From JBCCDY01 sp039030555 (GTDB lineage: Bacteria > Bacteroidota > Bacteroidia > Cytophagales > Cyclobacteriaceae): a stretch of 64,000 nt of DNA. The DNA is taken from contig JBCCDY010000013.1 of the NCBI GenBank assembly GCA_039030555.1, positions 1-64,000 of the forward strand, given 5' to 3'. The translations under genes and the position numbers were made by a program. The notes beneath the pieces were generated by a model. The model made no database searches, was not told where the DNA came from, and saw only the letters and a program-made list of their open reading frames with translations. Positions 7,922-17,219 of this stretch are shown in pieces (the stretch's first letter is position 1; the number at the start of each line of letters is the position of its first letter).

Positions 7922-10900
7922 ATGGCTTTAACCAACCCTGAAAACTACTCATCTGATTTATCAAAAAATGATACCTTCCGATTTGGCCCGCCTCAATATT
8001 TTAGCTTTGAGCCTGCTGGCTTTGATAGAAAAGCATTTACCATTTCATTTTGGTGTAACCCCGCCCGCGGTGGAACTGTTTTTTTTTATGGTGACCCAAA
8101 TGAAGGAAATTCTTACAACTCACTTACTACTTATTTCTCTATAGAGGTTGGTGGTCGTGTTCAGGTTGGCTTTCAAACAGGAAATGATTATGGTTTTTCG
8201 GCACCGCTTCCGGAGGAAAAGGGTCCCTATTATGTAGCCGTCAGTTTTAAGCAAACAGACGCTAGCGTTGTAATCGGCATTTACGTTCAGGGGGCCACTA
8301 AAGAAGTTTATGCTGATAACTCGTCAGAGCCATTTACTTTTAAAAACAGTGAGGACATACCGAAAGTGATGACGTTATCGAAAGGTAGCCCTGTTCTGTT
8401 GGGTACAGTCCCTCCTGATTCATCAAGTGACAACCCCATCAACATTTCTAATTTGTTTGAAGGTTCCATTTCTGATGTACGGGTTTGGTCGTATGTGATG
8501 AAAAAATACGAAATGGAAGAAGACGCAGCAAGGAGGATAACCGGAACGGAAGAGAAACTTTCGACAGCACATCCTCTCGACACGCTCAATTTTGATTTTC
8601 AAAAACAGATCCATAAAGACATAGTACCACGAGAGGAGTCGGCACAAAAACATCATGCCGAAGCAACCTCAATACCCGATTCTCAAACCTATGGTTATTC
8701 AATAGGGTTCAATGATTTCCCTGTTGATAGCAGATGCGTGGCTATGTGGATCCGCTCCGGGAATAATGACTCTGGCAACATCATCCTTAGTTATTCTGAT
8801 TATACCGGATCTGATATTGATAACGACCGGTCTAACCCATGGTACCTGTCAGACCCTTCAAGTTTAAAAATAGGAAATTACGACACCCGGGTTAATATCA
8901 ATGATGGGAAATGGCATCATCTAGTAACCATTGAAGATCCTCAATTGGGCTTAAAAGTTTACGTGGACGGTACTTCTGTAAAGTCCATTTCTGGTTTTGA
9001 GATGCCTGTCTTAAAAGGCGGTTATCAGTTCAGCATTGCAACTAAAAACCCGAATACACTGGATGAATACATGTTTAATGGAAGTATCAAAGGTCTCTGT
9101 TTCTTCAATACACCTTTAACCGATGCTCAGGTAAAGGAAGTTATGGATTCTACCAGCGATGATGGAGGAGGTGATGTAAATACGACCAATACAGGCTTGG
9201 TTGCATTTCTATCCATGAGACCCAAAGTAGCAGATAAAGGTAATTCAAGAATCTCCATTAATTTTTCAGCTTTTACCCCATCCCATAGTCCTGCGATTTC
9301 GGCTAATGAAATGGTGAAACGAAATGCGGCTATTACAAGCCGCTCCTACCTTACACAGGACTATGATTCCACCAATTTAAGTAATGGTAAAAATGTCTAT
9401 AGATCTACAATTTCAGTCAGGCCAGGAACAAAGAAAATATATGTGAGATGCGATGAACCCGTTAGTTTCACTGTTAACGACACTCCTTATAGTACTGGTC
9501 CTGGTTTAAATCAGGTTGAACTAACACCCTCAATATTCAATAAGGTTTCTATTTCCATAAGCCCTAATGGCCTGCATTGTCCCGTACTTAAAGTTCGTAC
9601 CAGTGAAATGCAAGAAACCCATTGGCATAATATTCATCCATCGGTTGAAGTCCACAAGCGGTTAGTGGATTTAGATGACAATGCTTTTGTCAATGCAAAA
9701 ACTGCCATTGGATTCAAATCTACCCTTTCGGATGATAGTATCAGGAGTATTCAAAAACTAGCTCAGAATATCAGCAAATCAGTAAAACATACTTATCATA
9801 AGCGACCACATGGGGTTCATAGAAAGCAACACTTTGTTACTTCTAATATGACCGATCCTCATTTTTCATTAACCTACAGCAATTCCGGTATTAGTTATAA
9901 GGCATTAACTTTCGAAGAGTCGAAGCAAAAATTCAAACCTCAGAGTCCTATTCCCCATACCCGATCAGGAGATTTTTGGTCAATAATCGAAAACGGCCTG
10001 AAAAATACTTCCAATGTATTTATTCATAGCCTGAAAAAAGAAGCTCAAGATGTAAAGGAAACGGTGGAAAATGTAGCTCACGAAGCAGAGAATACCTTTC
10101 ACAAAGTGGGTGAAGATATTGTTCATGGAGATTTGAAATTTGCCTCTAGCGATTTAATTGGTGGAGTCAGTCAAATTGAAGGCGAAACTGTTCATGGGTT
10201 CATTCAACTGGCGGAAGATGTTGTTTCCGCAGATGTTCGTATGATTGGGGTCACCTTCGAAACCGGAGGCTCATTGGTCTCTTATGTACTAGACCATTCA
10301 GGTTCTATAGGCCGGTTACTCAATATGCTCATAAAAAAAGCAGGAATAGAGGTAGTTAAGCTCATTGCATGGATGACATCAAAAATAGACTGGGGTGAGG
10401 TAAAAAATGAACATGATAAAATTTATGCTCACATAGGTTCAGGCATTGACGAGATAAAAGAAATGTCAAAAACGGCTGAGGGAAAATCCGATACATTTTT
10501 TAATAACCTTATAGCAAATATCCAAGCTGGCATTCAAAAACCATCAGGAACTACACTAACTAAACCTGCCAGAACAAGGCCTCATAAAAGTCAATCGGGA
10601 GCACATGAAAAAGCAGAATGGCTATTAAACAGGTATGCACATGTTGCTCAATCATCCAATCAGACCTTTACCGAAGAACAACTAAAAAAGCTGGATGGAC
10701 TGACCAATAGCTGGGCAAGCATAGAAGAGAAACTTAAAAGTAAAGCGGAAAGTGCCTCTGTACTTCTAAAAGATGACCTTGAAAGACAAATGCATTTAAT
10801 TGCTGCCCACCCTTTGCACGCTCCTCTCTACTTGTTTGATTTTTTTAAGGATTTAGTAGAAAACATAGCGGTCATTGGTCTTGAAGCAGTCAAATTAACC

Positions 10901-12136
10901 ATGGACTTAATGTTCAAAGCCTCAATTGCTGTACTCGATGACTTTGACAACATGATCAGCAGTCAAATTTATAAAGATAGCTGGCTTGAAAAGCTTTATA
11001 AAGAAGCTGTAGGTAACGATAAAGTCTTGACAGTAAAGGGGTTAATGTCATTAATCGTTTCGATTCCAATTAGTATTATAGACAATGAAACAAAAAAACC
11101 TGCTACCAGAAGCTTACCTGATCTTTCTGGCGATGCAAGGAAAAACGGTTTGTCATATGGTGCTATTCATATTGTTCTTAGTATTTTTTCAGGTACTACT
11201 GATGCGATTCTTACTGCCACTAATATTGATGGTATAAAAAAAGAGAATGCTGCTGCCGGCGATCCAATTGAATCGGAGTGGCTAAGTTCAACATGGTATG
11301 TAAATGATAGAAAACCAGGCTTTGTAAATGTCCTTGGTTTGTTACTTGTTTCAGGCAGTGTTGCTTTAAGTTTTGCAGCCCAAATGGTAAGCAGGCCCGC
11401 AACACTGGTTGATACGAATGCTCGAGACGATACTTTAGGAGCACCTGATTATTGGTCCTTTTCCATTTGGTCATTACAATGGGTAAGCGTACTGATCGGT
11501 GCTTTTGATACCATTGTTGCCTTCAAAGGGCTCAGAAAAAACTTTAAACTCCCCGATCTGATCAATGTAGGTTTACCTTATCTGAACTACTTCTATGGTG
11601 CTGCACATATTTCGCTTATGGCTGTTCTGCATTTAACGGATAAATCAAAGGCCAACTTATTAAAAGCAATGGCAAATCAAATCCCTCAGCAACAAATGCC
11701 TGCTTTTGGCCTGGGAAGTAATACACTTACTTGGAGGGATGGAATTAGGAACTTAAAAAACAATAACGTAGACCTAAACGGTAATCAGACACTTAAAACC
11801 TATTTGGTTAACTTTTACAAGGGGCTTAGGGGCACACAGAAATACTGGAATTTTGACACTGACAGAATTGAGGTTCATGGAGTAAATCTTCTGGACTGGT
11901 TAGTTGCCGCTTCTTACTATGAAGAATGGGCAGATGAGAATAGTAATTTAGCAATAAAAACTACTGGTAATATGATGGATTCTGTTCCTTCAATCGGGAA
12001 AATTTTCAGTGACCCAGCATTAATTAAGAAAACCAAAGGTTATTCTGTATTTGGAACATTGGCCCTTGACTTTTCAGGACATTTAATTGAAGGAAGCATC
12101 TACGTAAACCGAACGCTCAAAAATGAACTCTATTAA
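7922..12136 (+). CDS. Giant LamG-domain protein with hydrophobic C-terminal region
   Basis: 1404 aa without a signal peptide. Residues about 20-205 and 250-412 are two concanavalin-like/LamG domains, each with an AFTISFWCNP- or CVAMWIRSG-like first strand, a 'W.HLV' or 'YYVAVSF' core and a closing 'D.RVW...' or 'GLCFFNTPLTDAQV' segment. Residues about 670-830 are amphipathic helices (SIIENGLKNTSNVFIHSLKKE, DVKETVENVAHEAE, IKKAGIEVVKLIAWM) with a KIDWGEVKNEHDKIY motif. The C-terminal third has hydrophobic segments near 960-990, 1034-1052, 1079-1100, 1134-1155, 1177-1200 and 1220-1242. I have a weak memory of unnamed large bacterial and fungal proteins sharing the middle region. A membrane-active protein is an inference; function is unknown. 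Confidence 0.8.
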   Translation: MALTNPENYSSDLSKNDTFRFGPPQYFSFEPAGFDRKAFTISFWCNPARGGTVFFYGDPNEGNSYNSLTTYFSIEVGGRVQVGFQTGNDYGFSAPLPEEKGPYYVAVSFKQTDASVVIGIYVQGATKEVYADNSSEPFTFKNSEDIPKVMTLSKGSPVLLGTVPPDSSSDNPINISNLFEGSISDVRVWSYVMKKYEMEEDAARRITGTEEKLSTAHPLDTLNFDFQKQIHKDIVPREESAQKHHAEATSIPDSQTYGYSIGFNDFPVDSRCVAMWIRSGNNDSGNIILSYSDYTGSDIDNDRSNPWYLSDPSSLKIGNYDTRVNINDGKWHHLVTIEDPQLGLKVYVDGTSVKSISGFEMPVLKGGYQFSIATKNPNTLDEYMFNGSIKGLCFFNTPLTDAQVKEVMDSTSDDGGGDVNTTNTGLVAFLSMRPKVADKGNSRISINFSAFTPSHSPAISANEMVKRNAAITSRSYLTQDYDSTNLSNGKNVYRSTISVRPGTKKIYVRCDEPVSFTVNDTPYSTGPGLNQVELTPSIFNKVSISISPNGLHCPVLKVRTSEMQETHWHNIHPSVEVHKRLVDLDDNAFVNAKTAIGFKSTLSDDSIRSIQKLAQNISKSVKHTYHKRPHGVHRKQHFVTSNMTDPHFSLTYSNSGISYKALTFEESKQKFKPQSPIPHTRSGDFWSIIENGLKNTSNVFIHSLKKEAQDVKETVENVAHEAENTFHKVGEDIVHGDLKFASSDLIGGVSQIEGETVHGFIQLAEDVVSADVRMIGVTFETGGSLVSYVLDHSGSIGRLLNMLIKKAGIEVVKLIAWMTSKIDWGEVKNEHDKIYAHIGSGIDEIKEMSKTAEGKSDTFFNNLIANIQAGIQKPSGTTLTKPARTRPHKSQSGAHEKAEWLLNRYAHVAQSSNQTFTEEQLKKLDGLTNSWASIEEKLKSKAESASVLLKDDLERQMHLIAAHPLHAPLYLFDFFKDLVENIAVIGLEAVKLTMDLMFKASIAVLDDFDNMISSQIYKDSWLEKLYKEAVGNDKVLTVKGLMSLIVSIPISIIDNETKKPATRSLPDLSGDARKNGLSYGAIHIVLSIFSGTTDAILTATNIDGIKKENAAAGDPIESEWLSSTWYVNDRKPGFVNVLGLLLVSGSVALSFAAQMVSRPATLVDTNARDDTLGAPDYWSFSIWSLQWVSVLIGAFDTIVAFKGLRKNFKLPDLINVGLPYLNYFYGAAHISLMAVLHLTDKSKANLLKAMANQIPQQQMPAFGLGSNTLTWRDGIRNLKNNNVDLNGNQTLKTYLVNFYKGLRGTQKYWNFDTDRIEVHGVNLLDWLVAASYYEEWADENSNLAIKTTGNMMDSVPSIGKIFSDPALIKKTKGYSVFGTLALDFSGHLIEGSIYVNRTLKNELY

Positions 12137-12298
12137 ATAAATAAGTTAAAAAGGAATTGGAGCAAGGGATTTTATCCTATGAACTAAGCCCGATTGGACT
12201 AAACATATCGATTTGGTCATAATCTTAATTCATGTAAGAACCATTTAATGAATATCATCCACTCTCATTTCACTATTTATTAAAATTCTTTATCTTAC

Positions 12299-12316
12299 AT
12301 ACCAAACGTTTAGTAT
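12299..12316. promoter_or_regulatory. TetR-family operator, copy 1 (before tetR gene)
   Basis: ATACCAAACGTTTAGTAT is an 18-base palindrome centred on CG with one mismatched pair. It ends 2 bases before the tetR start codon. A near-identical copy lies at 12891-12908, so the regulator very likely binds both and represses itself. Confidence 0.75.
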
Positions 12317-12318
12317 AA

Positions 12319-12873
12319 ATGCCTTTACAGAAAACTACCCCCGATGAGATCATCAAACACAGTATACAGGTGTTCCGGGAAAAGGGCTATTACAGAACGT
12401 CCATGAGTGATCTGGCCAGGTCTACCGGGTTAACAAAAGGTGTGTTCTATCATCATTTCCAGAGCAAAGAAGAGGTCATGATCAAATCACTGAATGCTAC
12501 ACGCCAGTGGTTTGACCATAAGATCTTCAGTATTTCCTACGATGAGTCGATCTTACCCGAACAGCGATTAAACGATATGATGGAAGTACTTTATACAGGC
12601 TTCACCAGATATTCAGGAGGGTGTTTTTTTGCGAATACCGTACTTGAAACCGCTCATGTAGAAGATACTTTCATGGATGAGATCAATGGTTTCTTCAAAA
12701 GTTTTGAAAACGCATTAAGGAACATTTATAAATCAGCTTACATGGAAAAGGAACTCGATAATGTAATTCAACAGATCATTGCCGATATCGAAGGAACCAT
12801 AATTCTAATGCAACTCAGGAAGGATCCAGGCCTGCTTAAAACATCTTTGAAACGGGCTATTAAACTACTTTGA
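12319..12873 (+). CDS. TetR/AcrR family transcriptional regulator
   Basis: 184 aa. Residues about 8-55 are the TetR helix-turn-helix (IIKHSIQVFREKGYYRTSMSDLA, GLTKGVFYHHFQSKEEVM). The remainder is an all-helical ligand-binding domain with a TetR_C-like 'GGCFFANTVLETAHV' segment. The same palindrome (ATACYAAACGTTYAGTAT) occurs directly before this gene and before the next, so it probably controls itself and the alpha/beta hydrolase 43 bases downstream. Ligand unknown. Confidence 0.88.
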   Translation: MPLQKTTPDEIIKHSIQVFREKGYYRTSMSDLARSTGLTKGVFYHHFQSKEEVMIKSLNATRQWFDHKIFSISYDESILPEQRLNDMMEVLYTGFTRYSGGCFFANTVLETAHVEDTFMDEINGFFKSFENALRNIYKSAYMEKELDNVIQQIIADIEGTIILMQLRKDPGLLKTSLKRAIKLL

Positions 12874-12890
12874 CTTTTTGTTCATATTAA

Positions 12891-12908
12891 ATACTAAACG
12901 TTCAGTAT
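12891..12908. promoter_or_regulatory. TetR-family operator, copy 2 (before alpha/beta hydrolase gene)
   Basis: ATACTAAACGTTCAGTAT differs from copy 1 at two positions only and keeps the same CG centre and ATAC/GTAT ends. It lies 8 bases before the hydrolase start codon, so the hydrolase gene probably has its own regulated promoter as well as read-through from tetR. Confidence 0.75.
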
Positions 12909-12916
12909 AAAAAGCT

Positions 12917-13807
12917 ATGGAAAAAGTATCAACCAAACTTAAAAAAGAACGATTTACCGCTGTATGCGAAGATGGAGTAGAGCTTAAAGGCTTACTTCTT
13001 ATCCCCGATCGGCCCAAAGCAGTCGTTCAGTTCAATGGGGGAACGGCTGCCAAAAAAGAATTTTATTTACCCTTTCTGGAGTATCTGGCCGAACATGGTT
13101 TCATTTGCTGCCTTTGGGATTATCGGGATAGCGGTGAGTCTGCTCCGGAAGACCTTGGAAAATGCGATTATCAATTTAGTGATTATGGGATCAAGGATAT
13201 GCCGGCTATTAAAGATTTCTTGGCCCAAAAGTTTCCGGAATATCCTTTCCTGTTTTTCGGCCACAGTGCCGGCGGACAGCAAATCGGTTTTATGAACAAC
13301 CTGGATGATGTAAAAGGAATGGTCGCCTTTGCTGTGTCTACAGGATACATGCCTAATATGCCGTTCAGCTACAGGCTCTTATCTTACTTTTTCTTCTACA
13401 TCTTCTCTCCAATCAGCATTGCATTAACAGGCTACGTCAATGCAAAAAGATTCGGCATTATGGAAGATCTTGCAAAAAATGTGGTCAGGCAATGGAGGGA
13501 TTGGTGTATCAAAAAAGATTACTTCTTTGACAATAAATTTTATTGTAAGTCAGTTCCTGAAGGGCATTTCAAAAATTATCAGTTTCCCATACATACTTTC
13601 TGGACTGTAGACGACACGATTTCAAACGAAAGAAACACCCACAATTACTGGAAGAACGTTCAGGGGGAAAAGCCCATTACTTTCACCAAAATTGTTCCTT
13701 CCGAATATGGATTAAAATCAATCGGTCATTTTGGTTTTTTCAAGAAACGAATGAAAGATATCTTCTGGCCTATGGCTGTAGAGAAGCTAGACTCATTTAT
13801 TGACTAA
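12917..13807 (+). CDS. Alpha/beta hydrolase (serine hydrolase)
   Basis: 296 aa alpha/beta-hydrolase fold. The oxyanion region is FNGGTAAKKEFYLPFLEYLA, then CCLWDYRDSGES. The nucleophile elbow is GHSAGG with Ser117, and the C-terminal SIGHFGFFKKR supplies the likely catalytic His; an acidic partner lies in TFWTVDDTIS. There is no signal peptide, so it is cytoplasmic. The operator shared with the preceding tetR gene suggests induction by a small hydrophobic or ester compound. Substrate unknown. Confidence 0.85.
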   Translation: MEKVSTKLKKERFTAVCEDGVELKGLLLIPDRPKAVVQFNGGTAAKKEFYLPFLEYLAEHGFICCLWDYRDSGESAPEDLGKCDYQFSDYGIKDMPAIKDFLAQKFPEYPFLFFGHSAGGQQIGFMNNLDDVKGMVAFAVSTGYMPNMPFSYRLLSYFFFYIFSPISIALTGYVNAKRFGIMEDLAKNVVRQWRDWCIKKDYFFDNKFYCKSVPEGHFKNYQFPIHTFWTVDDTISNERNTHNYWKNVQGEKPITFTKIVPSEYGLKSIGHFGFFKKRMKDIFWPMAVEKLDSFID

Positions 13808-13836
13808 AAATGAGTCCAGCTTATTTCAATTTTCAA

Positions 13837-16800
13837 TCAAAACTCCTTCACAAACTCCAACTCAAGTCCTTTAACGTAGTCAGTATAAGCTTTCCAATCC
13901 GTATCAAAAAAGCTTTCTACTTTACTTAGAGCCTCATTTAACTCCTTTTCCATGAATTCAACTTGTTTCTTATTGGCTTCAGACGGAGCGTAGAATACCG
14001 GATCAGGAGTCCCGAAAGTAGAGAACACAGAGCCTGTTCCTTGTACATAAGCGGCAGCACTCCCAATTTTATAATTCAATAAGGCTGGATCTCTGAATAT
14101 GCCTTGAACATCTTCTCCGGGAACAAATAAACCTTCAAGGTCTTCCATTTTTTCTTTTAAAGCTTTATGTTTTTCCTTCATTTCTTCTTTAACGGACTCC
14201 GTTTTATCAGAAGCTTTTCCACTGATCTCTTTCAGAAAACTCTTCGCTTCTCTCAGATTGTCTACGACTTCCGTAGCTTTTGTGACATCTTCCATTAATC
14301 GAACAACCAGTTTCTCTGCTTCCAGAAGGTCTTGATCTTTGATATCCAGTCGTGGATCATTTTTTACTTTTACAGAAGTTGATGATGAATCTCCTTCGTA
14401 GTATACCGTTACGGTATACGTTCCCGGTAATACATTTGGTCCTCCGGCTTGTGGCACATCTGGTTTTGGTTTCTTACTTCCGGGATTCCTTACCCCTGCC
14501 CTATCCAATGCCCAGCTAAAACGGTTAATCCCTTTTTTTGCTGGCACCTTCAGCTCCCTAATCTCTTTTCCTGAAGCATTAAAAACCTTTGCTATCAAAG
14601 TATCCGCTTTTTGAGCAGGTTTGTCTTTATCTTCCTGTGCTTTCAAGTCTTTAAGGTAAAAGCTGATCATCGCACCATAAGGTCTATTTTCTCCTAAGAA
14701 CATAGCATCGGCATGGAACCTCGTTCCTGCAGCTTGTTTATAATGTGCTAAGACTGCATCCGGGGCTTCGAAAGTATACAGCTTTTTCGACCAAATATTT
14801 TTCCCGTCTTTAGCTAATGCCCTCAATGGACGAATATCATCAATCACCCAAGCAGAGCGACCGAAAGTACCTATCACAAGGTCATGTTCTCTCGGATGAA
14901 TTCTCATATCCATGGTGGAAACGGTTGGGTATCCTTTCTCCCATTCGTTCCAGCTTTGTCCACCATCGAAACTTACATTTAATCCAAACTCGGTTCCCAA
15001 AAACATCAAATTGGACTCAACCGGATCCTGCACAAAGGATAATGCATAACCCCAAACTTTATTTTCATCAACTAGATTTGTCCAAGTTTTACCATAATCT
15101 TTAGTATGGTATAGGTAAGGCGACCAATTCCCTCTCCGATAATCGTTCAGGACTGCAAAAGCTTCTCCTTTATTGAATGTTGAAGGGTTGATCTGTGCAA
15201 CCCAAGCCCCTTTGGGAAAGCCTTTCAATTTGGCCACTGTATTGGTCCAGCTTTTTCCTCCATCTTTTGTGATCTGAATATTTCCGTCATCTGTTCCAGC
15301 CCAAATCACTCCTTTTTCAACCGGACTCGGAGCTATGGAAATAATAGTGGTATAATTTTCTGCTCCTGTTACATCATAGGTCAGTCCTCCACTGATCGCC
15401 TGCTTCTGCTTCTCAGGATCGTTGGTGGTCAAATCGGGTGAGATGATCTCCCAATTGGCTCCTTCATCCGTGCTTTTGTGTACGTACTGACTTCCATAAT
15501 AAATAATTGAGCTATCAAAAGGGTCTTGAGCAATAGCTGCATTCCAGTTAAATCTCAAAAATTCTCCATCGGGATGAGTTGGCTTTACTAACCTTGAAGC
15601 TCCTGTTTTGAAATCAAGCCTGCGAACATTTCCTCCCTGTGACATACCATATCCATAACGGTCACTTTTATGATCGACGATCACATCAAAACCATCACCG
15701 AAAGCAATCTCTTCCCAGTATCCATTTCGAATTCCTCCTTTTCTCCAGACATAGGCAGGGCCTCTCCAAGAACCGTTATCCTGCATTCCTCCAAGAATAT
15801 TATAGGGTTGTTCCAGGTCAACTTCAATATGGTAAAATTGGGCTACAGGTAGGTTTTCAACAAATCTCCAGGTCTTTCCACGATCCCTTGAAATAGCCAT
15901 TCCTCCATCATTTCCATCAATAATAAGACTTCCATCCGTAGGATGAACATACCAGTAGTGATGATCGCCATGCACCCTGTCCCAGCCCAACAGCATTTCG
16001 AAAGTCTTACCGCCATCATTACTGACTTTTACATTTGAAAACACATTGTATAATCGATGCTCATTTTCTGAATCGACCCCCAGGTCGGCATAGTAAAAAG
16101 GTCTTCCTCCTATGTCTTTATCCTGGACTTTAGACCATTTGAAACCTCCGTCTTCAGATTTATAAAGCGCATTCTTTTTCGATTCGATCAGGGCATAAAC
16201 CACATCGGTATTGGAAGGAGCTATAGCCAGTCCAATCTTTCCGATCTCACCATAAGGAAGCCCATCTTCGTATGTTCTTTTCTCCCAATTTTTTCCGCCA
16301 TCATAGGTTACGTACATTCCTGAACCAGCGCCACCCGATTTAAAGAACCATGGCCATCTTCTGAATTCCCACATACCTACGATCAGTTTGTTTGGATTCT
16401 CAGGATCAATAACCATATCCGCCACTCCGGTTCTATTATTTACAAAGAGCAGCTTTTCCCAGTTTTTTCCTCCGTCAGTTGTTTTGTACACTCCCCTATG
16501 TTCACTATCACTCCATGCCGAACCTTGAACTCCAACGTAAACCACATCCGAATTATCTGGGTGGATGAATATTCTATGTATGTTCCGAGTCTCTTTTAGA
16601 CCAAGGCTAATCCAGTTTTTACCTCCATCAATACTCTTGTAAATCCCGTATCCACTGGTTTGAGAATTACGCGGATTACCTTCTCCGGTACCCACCCAGA
16701 TTTCATCGGGATTATTTTGATTGATAGCCAATGCGCCAATTGAAGCAACTTTTTCATTATCGAAAATAGGTTCCCATACTACTCCCCCTCCTTCAGATTT

Positions 16801-17004
16801 CCACAACCCTCCCGAAGCCGTCCCTACATACATGATGTCAGGATTTTCGTGTACGACATCAATCGCCGTTACCCTTCCACTCATTCCTCCGGGCCCTACA
16901 TTTCTGGGCTTTATTCCCTCGAAGAGATTCATATCGTACTTCTGGGAATGAGCACTGATGGCAATTAAAAATAGTAGAGACAGGAGCAGTAATCGTTTGA
17001 ACAT
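13837..17004 (-). CDS. Secreted BNR/sortilin-like beta-propeller protein (VPS10-type repeats)
   Basis: 1055 aa with a Sec signal peptide (MFKRLLLLSLLFLIAISAHSQ). The first 700 residues are repeated BNR/Asp-box units (for example YKSIDGGKNWISLG, YVTYDGGKNWEKR, SNDGGKTFEM, TKDGGKSWTN, SFDGGQSWNEW) forming propellers like those of the WD40/YVTN/BNR-repeat or sortilin-related exo-proteins. A C-terminal region (about 730-1000) has a beta-sandwich followed by a helical stretch. No sialidase catalytic residues were identified. Such proteins in Bacteroidota are usually periplasmic or outer-membrane with unknown targets. It faces the alpha/beta hydrolase gene tail to tail. Confidence 0.85.
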   Translation of the reverse strand: MFKRLLLLSLLFLIAISAHSQKYDMNLFEGIKPRNVGPGGMSGRVTAIDVVHENPDIMYVGTASGGLWKSEGGGVVWEPIFDNEKVASIGALAINQNNPDEIWVGTGEGNPRNSQTSGYGIYKSIDGGKNWISLGLKETRNIHRIFIHPDNSDVVYVGVQGSAWSDSEHRGVYKTTDGGKNWEKLLFVNNRTGVADMVIDPENPNKLIVGMWEFRRWPWFFKSGGAGSGMYVTYDGGKNWEKRTYEDGLPYGEIGKIGLAIAPSNTDVVYALIESKKNALYKSEDGGFKWSKVQDKDIGGRPFYYADLGVDSENEHRLYNVFSNVKVSNDGGKTFEMLLGWDRVHGDHHYWYVHPTDGSLIIDGNDGGMAISRDRGKTWRFVENLPVAQFYHIEVDLEQPYNILGGMQDNGSWRGPAYVWRKGGIRNGYWEEIAFGDGFDVIVDHKSDRYGYGMSQGGNVRRLDFKTGASRLVKPTHPDGEFLRFNWNAAIAQDPFDSSIIYYGSQYVHKSTDEGANWEIISPDLTTNDPEKQKQAISGGLTYDVTGAENYTTIISIAPSPVEKGVIWAGTDDGNIQITKDGGKSWTNTVAKLKGFPKGAWVAQINPSTFNKGEAFAVLNDYRRGNWSPYLYHTKDYGKTWTNLVDENKVWGYALSFVQDPVESNLMFLGTEFGLNVSFDGGQSWNEWEKGYPTVSTMDMRIHPREHDLVIGTFGRSAWVIDDIRPLRALAKDGKNIWSKKLYTFEAPDAVLAHYKQAAGTRFHADAMFLGENRPYGAMISFYLKDLKAQEDKDKPAQKADTLIAKVFNASGKEIRELKVPAKKGINRFSWALDRAGVRNPGSKKPKPDVPQAGGPNVLPGTYTVTVYYEGDSSSTSVKVKNDPRLDIKDQDLLEAEKLVVRLMEDVTKATEVVDNLREAKSFLKEISGKASDKTESVKEEMKEKHKALKEKMEDLEGLFVPGEDVQGIFRDPALLNYKIGSAAAYVQGTGSVFSTFGTPDPVFYAPSEANKKQVEFMEKELNEALSKVESFFDTDWKAYTDYVKGLELEFVKEF

Positions 17005-17153
17005 GGTATGTAATTAAATAACTATCTAAATGATGGGCTAAAATCTATTTCAATGAAATAGGAACCAACTGAAATTGGATGAACGGCATTGATATGCATT
17101 TCTAATTGCAATCTCAAAATAGGCATTGATAAACCTTTTTCACATTTTCAATG

Positions 17154-17161
17154 TAAATTTG
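17154..17161 (+). promoter_or_regulatory. Candidate -7 element (TAnnTTTG) before the BrkB gene
   Basis: TAAATTTG matches the Bacteroidota housekeeping -7 consensus exactly and lies 59 bases before the TTG start of the BrkB-family gene. No good -33 TTTG was found at the usual distance, so this is a candidate only. Confidence 0.35.
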
Positions 17162-17219
17162 TTCACTTTGAAGCTTACGTTTCAATAGATAAGGTATCAA
17201 AATTTAAAGGTTATCAACT

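Noticed and set aside
13837..17004. Sialidase activity of the BNR-repeat protein
   Set aside because: Asp-box repeats are present but the sialidase arginine triad and FRIP motif are not visible.
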